Source: an uncultured Desulfovibrio sp. (GTDB lineage: Bacteria; Desulfobacterota; Desulfovibrionia; Desulfovibrionales; Desulfovibrionaceae). From it: a stretch of DNA of 11,856 nucleotides. The notes under the pieces were generated by a model. That model did not search any database, had not been told where the DNA came from, and saw nothing but the letters and a program-made list of their open reading frames with translations. The translations under genes and the position numbers were made by a program. Position 1 is the first letter of the stretch, and each line of letters starts with the position of its first letter. The stretch lies in the NCBI GenBank assembly GCA_946490455.1, contig CAMLXE010000027.1, positions 1 through 11,856 of the forward strand, written 5' to 3'. Shown here in pieces: positions 1 through 6,800 of this stretch.

Positions 1-456
1 GAGCAGCAGCTCTCGGGAAATGCGCGCATCAAGAACCACTCCACCCTGCATCAGGTCACCAAGAGCAACATTTCCCTCAAGAACGATGAGCGCTCCGATG
101 CGACGCTTGGCAAAATACTGGGAAACCCAGACCAGATCCTCAACCATGCCTGCGGACATGGTCCGTTTTTTCCACCACATGTAATGTGTACCGACTGAGG
201 CCAGAGCCTGCCGGATATCATCATGGAAGAGGACAACAACCACAAGGAAAAGTGAACTGAACAGGTTTTCAAGCAACCACGTCAGCGAATTGAGCCACAG
301 GAAACGTGAAGCGACATACAGAGCGACCAGCATGACCAGACCGGCCAGAGCGGCAAAGGCCCGCGTCCCTCGAATCAGCAGGAGTATCCGGTACAGCAAG
401 ACTGTCACCAGAGTTACATCCAGTATATCCCGCCAGTAAGAAGCCAGAAAATCCAT
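1..456 (-). CDS. cdaA: Diadenylate cyclase CdaA, partial (C-terminus beyond left edge)
   Basis: CdaA makes the second messenger c-di-AMP from two ATP at the cytoplasmic face of the membrane. The first 152 codons are visible. Residues about 10-30, 34-53 and 55-77 are hydrophobic and match the three N-terminal membrane helices of the CdaA type. They are followed by the start of the DisA_N cyclase domain, including IRQALASVG, the GALIVLEG strand near 121-128 and GGVVLDARISRELL near 138-151. The DGA and RHR catalytic motifs would lie past the edge. I chose ATG at 456, with CGGAG about 9 bases upstream; GTG at 459 is directly adjacent and cannot be excluded. The gene starts 37 bases after the folP stop and is probably co-transcribed with folP and ftsH. 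Family assignment is firm; the distal half is unseen. Confidence 0.9.
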   Translation of the reverse strand, partial: MDFLASYWRDILDVTLVTVLLYRILLLIRGTRAFAALAGLVMLVALYVASRFLWLNSLTWLLENLFSSLFLVVVVLFHDDIRQALASVGTHYMWWKKRTMSAGMVEDLVWVSQYFAKRRIGALIVLEGNVALGDLMQGGVVLDARISRELLL

Positions 457-493
457 CACGGCGTGCTCCGTCAGAAACGGTCAATGAGAGCTG

Positions 494-1351
494 TCAGGAG
501 GAGAAACCGGGCGTCATGGCCCGCACCAGTTGCAGAGCCCGGGCACATCCCGCCACTTCGTGGACCCGGTGATACGGGATTCCCCGTGCAGCCAGCAAGG
601 CCACTGCCAGCCGCGTAGGTTCAGACCGCTCTTCTACGCGTTCCAGCCCGAGAATTTCCCTGAACAGCGATTTGCGTGACAATCCCACATACAGAGGTCT
701 GCCCAAAGAAGCAAATCGTTCGATTCCCTGCAAAAGGGCTTCCGTATGTTCCCGATTCTTGCCGAAACCGACCCCGGGATCAAGCACAATATGATCCTCA
801 GGCAGTCCGGCAGCCGTGAGCAGCTCCAGTTTTTGTTCAAAAAAGGCCAGAATATCCTCCACGACATTGCCATAACGTGGTGCAGCCTGCATTTCCTGCG
901 GGTTTCCCTGACTGTGCATAAGCACATATCCGGGACGATACTCCGCAATCACATCAAGAAGCTCCGGCTCCCAGGTACAGGCAGAAACATCATTGATGAC
1001 GTCAGCTCCAGCCTCCAGCGCTGCACGCGCTGTCCGGGCCCTGAATGTATCCACGGAAATGAAGGCGTCCGGACGTGCCTCCCGGAGGCTCCGCAGTACG
1101 GGCAAAAGGCGTGCTGTTTCTTCTTCCGCCCCCACGGGAGCAGCAAAGGGACGCGTGGACTCAGCCCCAATATCAAGCATTCCCGCGCCTTCATCAAGAA
1201 GCTCAAGCCCATGCTGTACGGCCCTTTCCCGATTCAGAAAAGAACCTCCATCCGAAAAGGAATCTGGAGTGACATTGAGAATGCCAATAAGGCAAAAAGG
1301 GGCGGGGTCCACAACCTTTCCGCCCCGAACAGTCCAGGAATTCATGCCCAT
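494..1351 (-). CDS. folP: Dihydropteroate synthase FolP
   Basis: FolP condenses p-aminobenzoate with hydroxymethyl-dihydropterin diphosphate in folate synthesis and is the sulfonamide target. The 285-residue product has normal length. Signature motifs are all present: GILNVTPDSFSDGG (23-36), DIGAESTRPFA (60-70), ADVINDVSA, the MHSQGNP segment, VLDPGVGFGKN, GLSRKS and the C-terminal RVHEVAG. I chose the ATG at 1351 because GGAG sits 8 bases before it; ATG at 1345 is two codons inside. The frame stays open a further 76 codons upstream, but that stretch mostly overlaps the end of ftsH in another frame and has no folate-enzyme character. The gene lies 61 bases behind the ftsH stop and 37 bases before cdaA. 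No key residue appears to be missing. Confidence 0.95.
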   Translation of the reverse strand: MGMNSWTVRGGKVVDPAPFCLIGILNVTPDSFSDGGSFLNRERAVQHGLELLDEGAGMLDIGAESTRPFAAPVGAEEETARLLPVLRSLREARPDAFISVDTFRARTARAALEAGADVINDVSACTWEPELLDVIAEYRPGYVLMHSQGNPQEMQAAPRYGNVVEDILAFFEQKLELLTAAGLPEDHIVLDPGVGFGKNREHTEALLQGIERFASLGRPLYVGLSRKSLFREILGLERVEERSEPTRLAVALLAARGIPYHRVHEVAGCARALQLVRAMTPGFSS

Positions 1352-1412
1352 GAACCCGACTCCAAAGGAACTCCCCGCCCGGCGGAACCGAACGGGGAGC
1401 CTGAGCAGAACA

Positions 1413-3380
1413 TTATCTGGAATCCCCCGGTCCGCTACCATGACCGGCATCATCCTTCTTGGGGGAGGCAGGAGCGTCATCCGCTTCCAGAGTAAAATTC
1501 TCATCACCGGACGGATGCTGATCAGACGGTCCGGAAGGCGCCTTCCTTTCTCCTGAACCGGAAGAGGCTTCCGGATCAAAGGGAGGAAGAGGTTCCCCCT
1601 TCACAATCTTGTCTATATCATCGCCCGATATGGTTTCACGCTCGAGAAGTGCGTCAGCAATGGCGTGCAGCAGATGAATGTTGTCACTCAGAAGCCGCCG
1701 GCAGTTTTCCCGAGCCGTTTCCACAAATTTCTTGATTTCGGCATCCACGACACGGGCAGTTTCTTCGCTGTAATTGCGCGAATGTCCCCAATCCCGTCCA
1801 AGGAACACTTCATCATTCTGCTCACCAATGGTCATGGGACCAATCACATCGCTCATGCCCCATTCGCAGACCATCTTGCGAGCCATGCCCGTAGCGCGTT
1901 CGATATCGTTGCCGGCACCCGTGGTGATGGAATCAAAAATGAGTTCCTCGGCTACGCGACCAGCCAGAAGCACCATGAGATTGTTGGTGAGATACTCCTT
2001 GGAATACCCATGCCGATCTCCCTCGGGCAGCTGCATGGTCACGCCAAGGGCCCGTCCACGCGGAATAATCGTGACCTTATGTACGGGATCTGTTCCCGGC
2101 AGCAGCTTGGCTACCAGGGCGTGTCCGCCTTCATGGTAGGCCGTGGTCCGCTTTTCTTCGTCGGACAGGATGAGGCTGCGACGTTCCTTGCCCATGAGGA
2201 CCTTGTCCTTGGCGTACTCGAAATCCTTCATATGCAGTACATCCTGCCCAAGACGGGCAGCCTGAAGTGCAGCCTCATTGACAAGGTTTTCGAGAGAAGC
2301 GCCGGAGAAGCCGGGAGTTCCTCGGGCAATGACCTCAAGATTCACATCATTGCCAAGCGGTGTACGCCGGGTATGCACTTCAAGGATCTTGAGACGTCCC
2401 TTGACATCGGGAGTCGGCACCACAACCTGACGGTCGAAACGGCCAGGGCGCAACAGGGCAGGATCAAGAACATCAGGACGGTTGGTTGCCGCAATAAGGA
2501 TAACCCCTTCATTGGACTCAAAGCCATCCATCTCCACCAGCAGCTGGTTCAGTGTCTGCTCACGTTCGTCATGGCCACCGCCAAGTCCTGCTCCACGCTG
2601 ACGTCCCACTGCGTCAATTTCATCTATGAAAATGAGACAGGGAGCATTCTTCTTGCCCTGAGTGAACAGATCTCGCACTCGTGAGGCACCAACGCCCACA
2701 AACATTTCCACAAAGTCGGAACCTGAAATGGAGAAGAACGGTACCCCAGCTTCACCAGCCACAGCTCTGGCCAGAAGAGTCTTGCCTGTACCGGGAGGGC
2801 CCACAAGGAGAACGCCCTTGGGAATTCTTCCTCCGAGACGGGTAAACTTTCGTGGATTCGACAGGAAATCAACGACCTCGGAGAGTTCCTCCTTGGCCTC
2901 ATCCACACCGGCCACATCATCAAAGGTCACACGTCCCTGCTCCTGATTGAGCATACGGGCTCTGGACCGACCAAAGGACATGGCCTTTCCTGCCCCACCC
3001 TGCATCTGACGCATGAAAAAGATCCATACGCCAATAAGCAGCAACATGGGAAACCAGGAAACCAGAAGCGTCATATACCAGGGAGATTCCTCAGCAGGTT
3101 CTGCCCGTACTTCCACCTTTTGCGCGAGGAGTTTGTCCACAAGTCCAGGATCGGCAGGAGCAAAGATCTGGAATGTTTTGCCGTCAACTGTTTTTCCTGT
3201 GATGGTGTTCCCCTGGATGGCCACCTCGGATATTTCACCACTTTCGGCCTGACGCAAGAATTCGCTGTACGTCATGCTTGACTGGGTAGTGTGCTGCGGC
3301 TGGCTGAAAAGATTGAACACCAGGACCATAGCCAGGGAAATGAGTCCCCAGAGCAGGAGATTCCGCGTAAACTGATTCAA
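1413..3380 (-). CDS. ftsH: ATP-dependent zinc metalloprotease FtsH
   Basis: FtsH is a hexameric inner-membrane protease that extracts and degrades membrane and short-lived cytoplasmic proteins. The 655-residue protein has a first membrane helix at about 7-25, a small periplasmic domain, a second helix at about 102-123, and an AAA+ module with Walker A GPPGTGKT (194-201), Walker B LIFIDEID (249-256) and the second region of homology with R311 and R314 in RPGRFDR. The protease domain carries the zinc site HEGGH (416-420) and D492 of NDIERAT as likely third ligand. The tail after about 600 is hydrophilic, Ser/Pro/Asp-rich and probably disordered. The start is TTG at 3380: GGAGG lies 6 bases upstream, and an in-frame TAA two codons before excludes any longer form. 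The gene heads ftsH-folP-cdaA. Confidence 0.97.
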   Translation of the reverse strand: MNQFTRNLLLWGLISLAMVLVFNLFSQPQHTTQSSMTYSEFLRQAESGEISEVAIQGNTITGKTVDGKTFQIFAPADPGLVDKLLAQKVEVRAEPAEESPWYMTLLVSWFPMLLLIGVWIFFMRQMQGGAGKAMSFGRSRARMLNQEQGRVTFDDVAGVDEAKEELSEVVDFLSNPRKFTRLGGRIPKGVLLVGPPGTGKTLLARAVAGEAGVPFFSISGSDFVEMFVGVGASRVRDLFTQGKKNAPCLIFIDEIDAVGRQRGAGLGGGHDEREQTLNQLLVEMDGFESNEGVILIAATNRPDVLDPALLRPGRFDRQVVVPTPDVKGRLKILEVHTRRTPLGNDVNLEVIARGTPGFSGASLENLVNEAALQAARLGQDVLHMKDFEYAKDKVLMGKERRSLILSDEEKRTTAYHEGGHALVAKLLPGTDPVHKVTIIPRGRALGVTMQLPEGDRHGYSKEYLTNNLMVLLAGRVAEELIFDSITTGAGNDIERATGMARKMVCEWGMSDVIGPMTIGEQNDEVFLGRDWGHSRNYSEETARVVDAEIKKFVETARENCRRLLSDNIHLLHAIADALLERETISGDDIDKIVKGEPLPPFDPEASSGSGERKAPSGPSDQHPSGDENFTLEADDAPASPKKDDAGHGSGPGDSR

Positions 3381-3557
3381 AAGTTACCTCCGTCGATTCT
3401 CCGATGCAGAAACGACCGTAGAATCTTCGCGTACAGTGTAAGTTCTCTTGCACCGTTTGACAACGGCAGGAACGGCCTGCAAAACGGGTTTTTGAAGGAA
3501 ACAGGCTGACTTCTCATGAACATATTAAAAACAGTAGTACAATATCAATGGATTATA
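3381..3557 (-). promoter_or_regulatory. Putative ftsH promoter and leader
   Basis: On the minus strand a perfect TATAAT lies at 3557-3552. Upstream, TTTTCA with an 18-base spacer is a weak -35 (4 of 6), inside a T-rich tract. Transcription would start near 3545, giving a leader of about 165 bases before the TTG codon. The leader ends in a strong GGAGG and shows only a 5-bp hairpin (3466-3470 with 3476-3480). I see no convincing heat-shock-type promoter. The -10 match is clear but function is inferred. Confidence 0.4.
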
Positions 3558-3645
3558 ACGCGAAAAACATTTTTTTGAAAAACAAATCCCCTGTTCGGGG
3601 CGAAAGGACGCATCCCGACCTATTTACACCAAGACAGAAAAAGAC

Positions 3646-3679
3646 AAAAACCCGCCCCGGCAGCATGACCTCCCGGGGC
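3646..3679 (-). terminator. Intrinsic terminator behind the RRM gene
   Basis: On the minus strand GCCCCGG (3679-3673) pairs with CCGGGGC (3660-3654) across a 12-base loop, followed by GGG and then TTTTT (3650-3646), with a second T-rich stretch after it. It begins 22 bases after the stop codon of the RRM protein gene. A second small hairpin (7 bp, loop of 6) at 3680-3699 fills the space between stop codon and terminator. Together they separate the RRM gene from ftsH. Confidence 0.8.
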
Positions 3680-3700
3680 TTCGATCAGTTCAGATCGAAA

Positions 3701-3967
3701 CTAGTAGCGGGGAGGACGCGGGGCGCGGGGCTTGGCTTCGTTCACGCGCAGAGTCCGCCCACCGAAGTTTGCATTATCCAGAGCTTCGATTGCAGCACTT
3801 GCACCGGGTTCATCCATTTCAACAAAACCGAAACCGCGGGCGCGGCCAGTTTCGCGGTCGCTCACGAGCTTCACGGAGACGACCGGACCGTACTCGGCGA
3901 AAAGGCTCTGAACTTGTTCCTCAGTAGCGGACCAGGGAAGGTTGCCGACATAAATAGACTTGGCCAT
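3701..3967 (-). CDS. Small RRM-family RNA-binding protein
   Basis: This 88-residue protein is a single RNA recognition motif with a short basic tail. RNP2 is IYVGNL (5-10) and RNP1 is RGFGFVEM (44-51), with the aromatic residues needed for base stacking (Tyr6, Phe46, Phe48). The tail from about 79 is Pro/Arg-rich. Such stand-alone RRM proteins occur in cyanobacteria, where some are cold-induced, and in several deltaproteobacteria; the RNA target here is unknown. I chose ATG 3967, which has GAGAGG 7 bases upstream and gives the usual family start (MAKSIYVGNL). The frame is open for 67 more codons upstream, including an in-frame ATG at 4012 that repeats the same nine bases, but that extension does not look like an RRM protein. 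The gene is followed by its own terminator and preceded by a long structured leader. Confidence 0.93.
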   Translation of the reverse strand: MAKSIYVGNLPWSATEEQVQSLFAEYGPVVSVKLVSDRETGRARGFGFVEMDEPGASAAIEALDNANFGGRTLRVNEAKPRAPRPPRY

Positions 3968-4273
3968 GAAAAAACCTCTCAAAATAGACACCACATGCCC
4001 GCGCTTGGCCATCTCCCAAAACATCTTGGCGATGACGCGGTTCCTTGTAGAGGAACCATGCCTGACCCATTCACCGAAGTCAATGGGCAGACGAACTTTT
4101 CTGCTGTCTTCACTCAAAAAAAATGTATCTTTCCCCAGCTTCCTTCTCAAATGGAATCCATAAGGCACAAAATCTGCGAAAATGAACTTTTTTCTTTCCT
4201 ATACACTTCTTTCTGCAGCCAAATGAGCAAAAATTCACATTCCAACCATAATCTGAACAATAACAGTCCATAG
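3968..4273 (-). promoter_or_regulatory. Long structured leader/spacer upstream of the RRM gene
   Basis: This 306-base stretch between mtaB and the RRM gene holds no recognisable gene. On the minus strand it contains two consecutive hairpins. The first (4087-4066) has a 9-position stem with one G-G mismatch, capped by a UUCG tetraloop closed by C-G, and can extend by three pairs past a bulged U. The second (4057-4039) has a perfect 7-bp stem, GGTTCCT with AGGAACC, and a 5-base loop. Neither is followed by a T run, so they are not simple terminators. I find no clear terminator for mtaB here, so read-through from mtaB is possible. No strong promoter stands out. A regulatory role for the hairpins is inference. 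Confidence 0.5.
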
Positions 4274-5752
4274 TTACAGAACAATCTGGTCAACAACCAG
4301 CACCGACCGTTCCACACGCAACGGTCGCACCGGAATCAGGGCATGCCCGCTTTCCCGAACCGGCCCGTTCAGCCGACAGGGGACATAACAGGCATCAATC
4401 CCGTGCGGGGCCGGGGAACCTTCCATCTCTTCATTGTGATCCAAAGCGACCATAAGCCGCTCCTCTTTCAGGGAAGCCTCGCGAAAGGCCTGTCCCTTTT
4501 CTGCAACAAGCGCACGCACACGGGCGGCCCGATGCTGCTTTTCGGCCTTTTCGATCTGACCCGGCAGACTGGCGGCCAGTGTCCCAGGGCGTGCAGAGAA
4601 GGGAAAGACATGCGCGTAGGTAAGCGGCAAGGCGCGTACCACATCCAGCGTTTCCCGAACATGCTGTTCCTCTTCCCCGGGGAAGCCCATGAGAATATCC
4701 GCTCCAAGCCCGAAACGCGGCCAGAAATGCGTCACCTGCCGGACAGCGTCAATCAGACCTTCCGGAGAATAATGCGCCCGACGCATGGCCAAAAGGACGG
4801 CAGCGCTGCCACTTTGCAACGAAATGTGAAGATGAGGACAAACAAGACGCGTCGAGGCAAGACAATCAAGCCCACGGGGAGTCAGTTGCGCCGGATCCAC
4901 AGAACTTATGCGCAAGCGTGCCGGATCAGGACGTGCGTCTGCACTCCACTCCGGTGCCAGCCTGCTGTCCAGCCAGCTCACCAGATCCCAGAAATCATGC
5001 ACCTCCCCATCCCGAACAGCATATTGCCGCAGATTGATTCCCGAGAGCATGATTTCGCGAAAACCGGCATCAAGGAGCCGTCGCAATTCGTCGAGACAGT
5101 CCTGAGGCGCCCGACTGCGGGCAGGACCGCGTGTCAGCGGAACAATGCAGTAGGAACAGCCATGCGAGCAGCCATCCTGAACCTTGAGGACAGGCCGGGA
5201 ACGGCGAAAACCACTGATGGCAAAAGGAGGATATTCGCGTCCTGCTGGCGCAGGTTCACATTTCTGCGTCTGTTCATCTGCCGTGGCATCGGGGAGCTTT
5301 TGCGCGAACGCTTTGGAGGCTGTCTCTTCGACCTGCGGACGCAGGCCTCCATTCCGTACAGAAAGCCTGCCGAGCAGGGGGGAGGCATTCAGGCGTCCAA
5401 GCTGCATGAGAGGTGGTTCCTCAAGCAGAAGCGCCTTGCCCAGCTGACCGACAACAGCCACCACACCCGGCAGAGCGGCAAGTTCCTCTCTGACCGCTTC
5501 AGCCGCACAGCCGGCAATGACAATGCCAGCCTGCGGCGCTTCCCGATTCAGGCGATGGACAGACTGACGTGCATCGGCGACAGCATTGGCCGTGACAGCA
5601 CAGGTGTTCAGCAGCACCACATCGGCCGCAGCGGGATCATCAGTTTCCGTCCCGTTCATGGAGAGCCATGCCTCACGCAGAGACTGGGATTCGTACTGAT
5701 TTACCTTGCAACCGAAAGTCCTTACGCAGAATGACCAGGGGGAATATGCCAT
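4274..5752 (-). CDS. mtaB: tRNA (t6A37) methylthiotransferase, MtaB type
   Basis: MtaB is a radical SAM enzyme that adds a methylthio group to t6A at position 37 of tRNAs reading ANN codons. In the 492-residue product the N-terminal UPF0004 domain carries the auxiliary-cluster cysteines Cys15 (RTFGCKVNQYES), Cys51 (LLNTCAVTANA) and Cys82 (IAGCAAEA). The radical SAM cluster is CSHGCSYC (Cys195, Cys199, Cys202) after LKVQDG, followed by GINLRQY, and a TRAM-like C-terminal region covers about 432-492. FGCKVNQYES separates MtaB from MiaB and RimO. The linker at about 112-185 is long and hydrophilic. I chose ATG 5752 because the conserved start lies just inside; its ribosome-binding site is weak. 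A longer form from GTG 5824 has no proper site. The gene lies about 150 bases downstream of greA. Confidence 0.93.
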   Translation of the reverse strand: MAYSPWSFCVRTFGCKVNQYESQSLREAWLSMNGTETDDPAAADVVLLNTCAVTANAVADARQSVHRLNREAPQAGIVIAGCAAEAVREELAALPGVVAVVGQLGKALLLEEPPLMQLGRLNASPLLGRLSVRNGGLRPQVEETASKAFAQKLPDATADEQTQKCEPAPAGREYPPFAISGFRRSRPVLKVQDGCSHGCSYCIVPLTRGPARSRAPQDCLDELRRLLDAGFREIMLSGINLRQYAVRDGEVHDFWDLVSWLDSRLAPEWSADARPDPARLRISSVDPAQLTPRGLDCLASTRLVCPHLHISLQSGSAAVLLAMRRAHYSPEGLIDAVRQVTHFWPRFGLGADILMGFPGEEEQHVRETLDVVRALPLTYAHVFPFSARPGTLAASLPGQIEKAEKQHRAARVRALVAEKGQAFREASLKEERLMVALDHNEEMEGSPAPHGIDACYVPCRLNGPVRESGHALIPVRPLRVERSVLVVDQIVL

Positions 5753-5845
5753 ATGGTATATCTTGTGATCTGCCGCATGACCGGGAAAAGCCTCCTGAGG
5801 AAACCCGGCACGCGGAGAATACACCTTTCTGAACTACTGAAAATG

Positions 5846-5873
5846 GAAATGGAATCGGGGATCATTCCATTTC
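5846..5873 (-). other. Perfect 10-bp stem-loop between greA and mtaB
   Basis: The sequence GAAATGGAAT (5846-5855) pairs exactly with ATTCCATTTC (5864-5873) around an 8-base loop. It starts 26 bases after the greA stop and ends about 93 bases before the mtaB start. On the minus strand it is followed by CCATTTTC, a poor T tract, so it may be a weak greA terminator or a stabilising or processing element rather than an efficient stop. The palindrome itself is certain; the role is not. Confidence 0.5.
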
Positions 5874-5899
5874 AGCCGAAGCAGGCCCGGGGTGAAGAT

Positions 5900-6382
5900 C
5901 TACCCCTTGTGCTTGCCGAAACGAATATCGACGATTTCATAGTTGATTCGGCCACGCGGTGCGTCAACGACAATCTCGTCTCCAACTTCCTTGCCGAGAA
6001 GCGCCATGCCGACAGGCGACTGAATGGAGATGGAGCCCTTGGAATAGTCGGCCTCATCTGGTCCAAGCAGGGTAAATTCGCGTTCTTCGCCGGAATCAAT
6101 GTCCTCAACGACGACGGTTGCCCCGAATATGGCCTTTTCACTGGACAGCGTGGAAAGATCGATAACATTGAAAAGGCCCATGCGGGATTCAATGTACTTG
6201 ATACGGGCTTCCAGCATTCCCTGACGTTCACGGGCAGCGTCATAACCGGCATTTTCCTTCAGGTCGCCTTCCTCACGAGCTTCCTTGATAGCCTGAATGA
6301 CCTCCGGACGTTCCTTCTTCAGCCGCTCAAGCTCCTGCTCGAGTGCCTGAAAGCCTTCCTTGGAAATGGGGATACTGCTCAT
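5900..6382 (-). CDS. greA: Transcription elongation factor GreA
   Basis: GreA rescues backtracked RNA polymerase by stimulating cleavage of the nascent transcript through the secondary channel. The 160-residue product has the usual length. The N-terminal coiled coil spans about 10-72. Its tip motif EGDLKENAGYDAARERQ (38-54) contains the catalytic acids Asp40 and Glu43. The C-terminal FKBP-like domain runs from about 80 to the end, with the typical SPVGMALLGKEVGDE segment (122-136). Two consecutive ATGs occur (6385 and 6382); I prefer the second because AGGAG lies 7 bases before it and only 4 before the first. mtaB follows on the same strand, and a divergent flippase gene lies upstream. The leader carries a promoter and a terminator-like hairpin, so expression is probably attenuated. 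Confidence 0.96.
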   Translation of the reverse strand: MSSIPISKEGFQALEQELERLKKERPEVIQAIKEAREEGDLKENAGYDAARERQGMLEARIKYIESRMGLFNVIDLSTLSSEKAIFGATVVVEDIDSGEEREFTLLGPDEADYSKGSISIQSPVGMALLGKEVGDEIVVDAPRGRINYEIVDIRFGKHKG

Positions 6383-6423
6383 CATTTCACTCCTGCAATA
6401 TTCTAATGGAAGTCGTCACATAC

Positions 6424-6461
6424 AAAAAAAAATGCCCCCCATCGCTTCCGCAACGGGTGGA
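6424..6461 (-). terminator. Terminator-like hairpin in the greA leader (putative attenuator)
   Basis: On the minus strand CCCGTTGC (6457-6450) pairs with GCGATGGG (6445-6438) around a GGAA tetraloop, with two G-U pairs. Past a bulged A at 6458 the stem continues for three more pairs into the remaining Gs (6461-6459 with 6437-6435). It is followed by CA and nine consecutive T (6432-6424). This is the full form of a Rho-independent terminator, yet it sits about 40 bases before the greA start and no minus-strand gene precedes it. Confidence 0.65.
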
Positions 6462-6485
6462 GCCTCCGGTCATTGCCGTCCTTTC

Positions 6486-6514
6486 TTATTAGTCCATCCC
6501 CATCGACAGGTCAA
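6486..6514 (-). promoter_or_regulatory. Putative sigma-70 promoter for the greA leader
   Basis: On the minus strand TTGACC (6514-6509, 5 of 6 to the -35 consensus) is followed after exactly 17 bases by TAATAA (6491-6486, a moderate -10). Transcription would begin near 6479, about 95 bases before greA and upstream of the terminator-like hairpin. A second candidate -10, TAGAAT just before the ribosome-binding site, would leave almost no leader and is less likely. Confidence 0.5.
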
Positions 6515-6800
6515 GCCACGAGGCAAAAAGCCGATCACTTTTCCATTTCAGTATCCTTTTCATGCGTAGATACAGCATTCTCCGTCAAAAAATCATCACC
6601 AAAAGGAATATGACATCTTGCGCCATCGAACCGGAACAGGTATCAAGAAGGCATTCACAGTTCTCTGCTCTCTGGACCGGCACGATAATGAATCTGCGGG
6701 AAAAATCTTCCTTCCCGATTCTGTGCCAAAAGGCACAGGCACGATCTCCGGATTCAAGCGGCCATGGTAGCTACGGCTCGTAATTTTTATTGGGGGAAAA
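6515..6800. other. AT-rich intergenic region upstream of the flippase gene
   Basis: No credible gene lies here on either strand. Two neighbouring inverted repeats stand out: CGGGAA (6697-6702) with TTCCCG (6712-6717), loop of 9; and a perfect CTGTGCC (6721-6727) with GGCACAG (6732-6738) around AAAA. Neither has a T run in either direction, so they may be operator-like or leader structures for the gene starting at 6801. A weak plus-strand promoter candidate is TTGCGC (6618-6623), 17 bases, TATCAA (6641-6646), which would place both hairpins in a leader of roughly 150 bases. Confidence 0.4.

Noticed and set aside
716..730. GTTCGATTCCC-like T-loop sequence suggesting a tRNA
   Set aside because: It is inside the folP coding sequence and no acceptor or anticodon stems can be formed around it.
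1352..1579. 76-codon N-terminal extension of FolP
   Set aside because: It mostly overlaps the ftsH end in another frame; the internal ATG 1351 has a good site and gives the normal family length.
1665..2684. Plus-strand 339-codon open frame opposite ftsH
   Set aside because: It is the antisense shadow of the AAA+ and protease domains of ftsH, with no ribosome-binding site or recognisable domain.
3968..4168. 67-codon N-terminal extension of the RRM protein
   Set aside because: RRM proteins of this family begin at MAKSIYVGNL with a proper ribosome-binding site; the extension has no family character and overlaps strong RNA hairpins.
4343..5734. Long plus-strand open frame opposite mtaB
   Set aside because: The minus strand has all MtaB cysteine motifs; the plus reading is an Arg/Pro-rich shadow.
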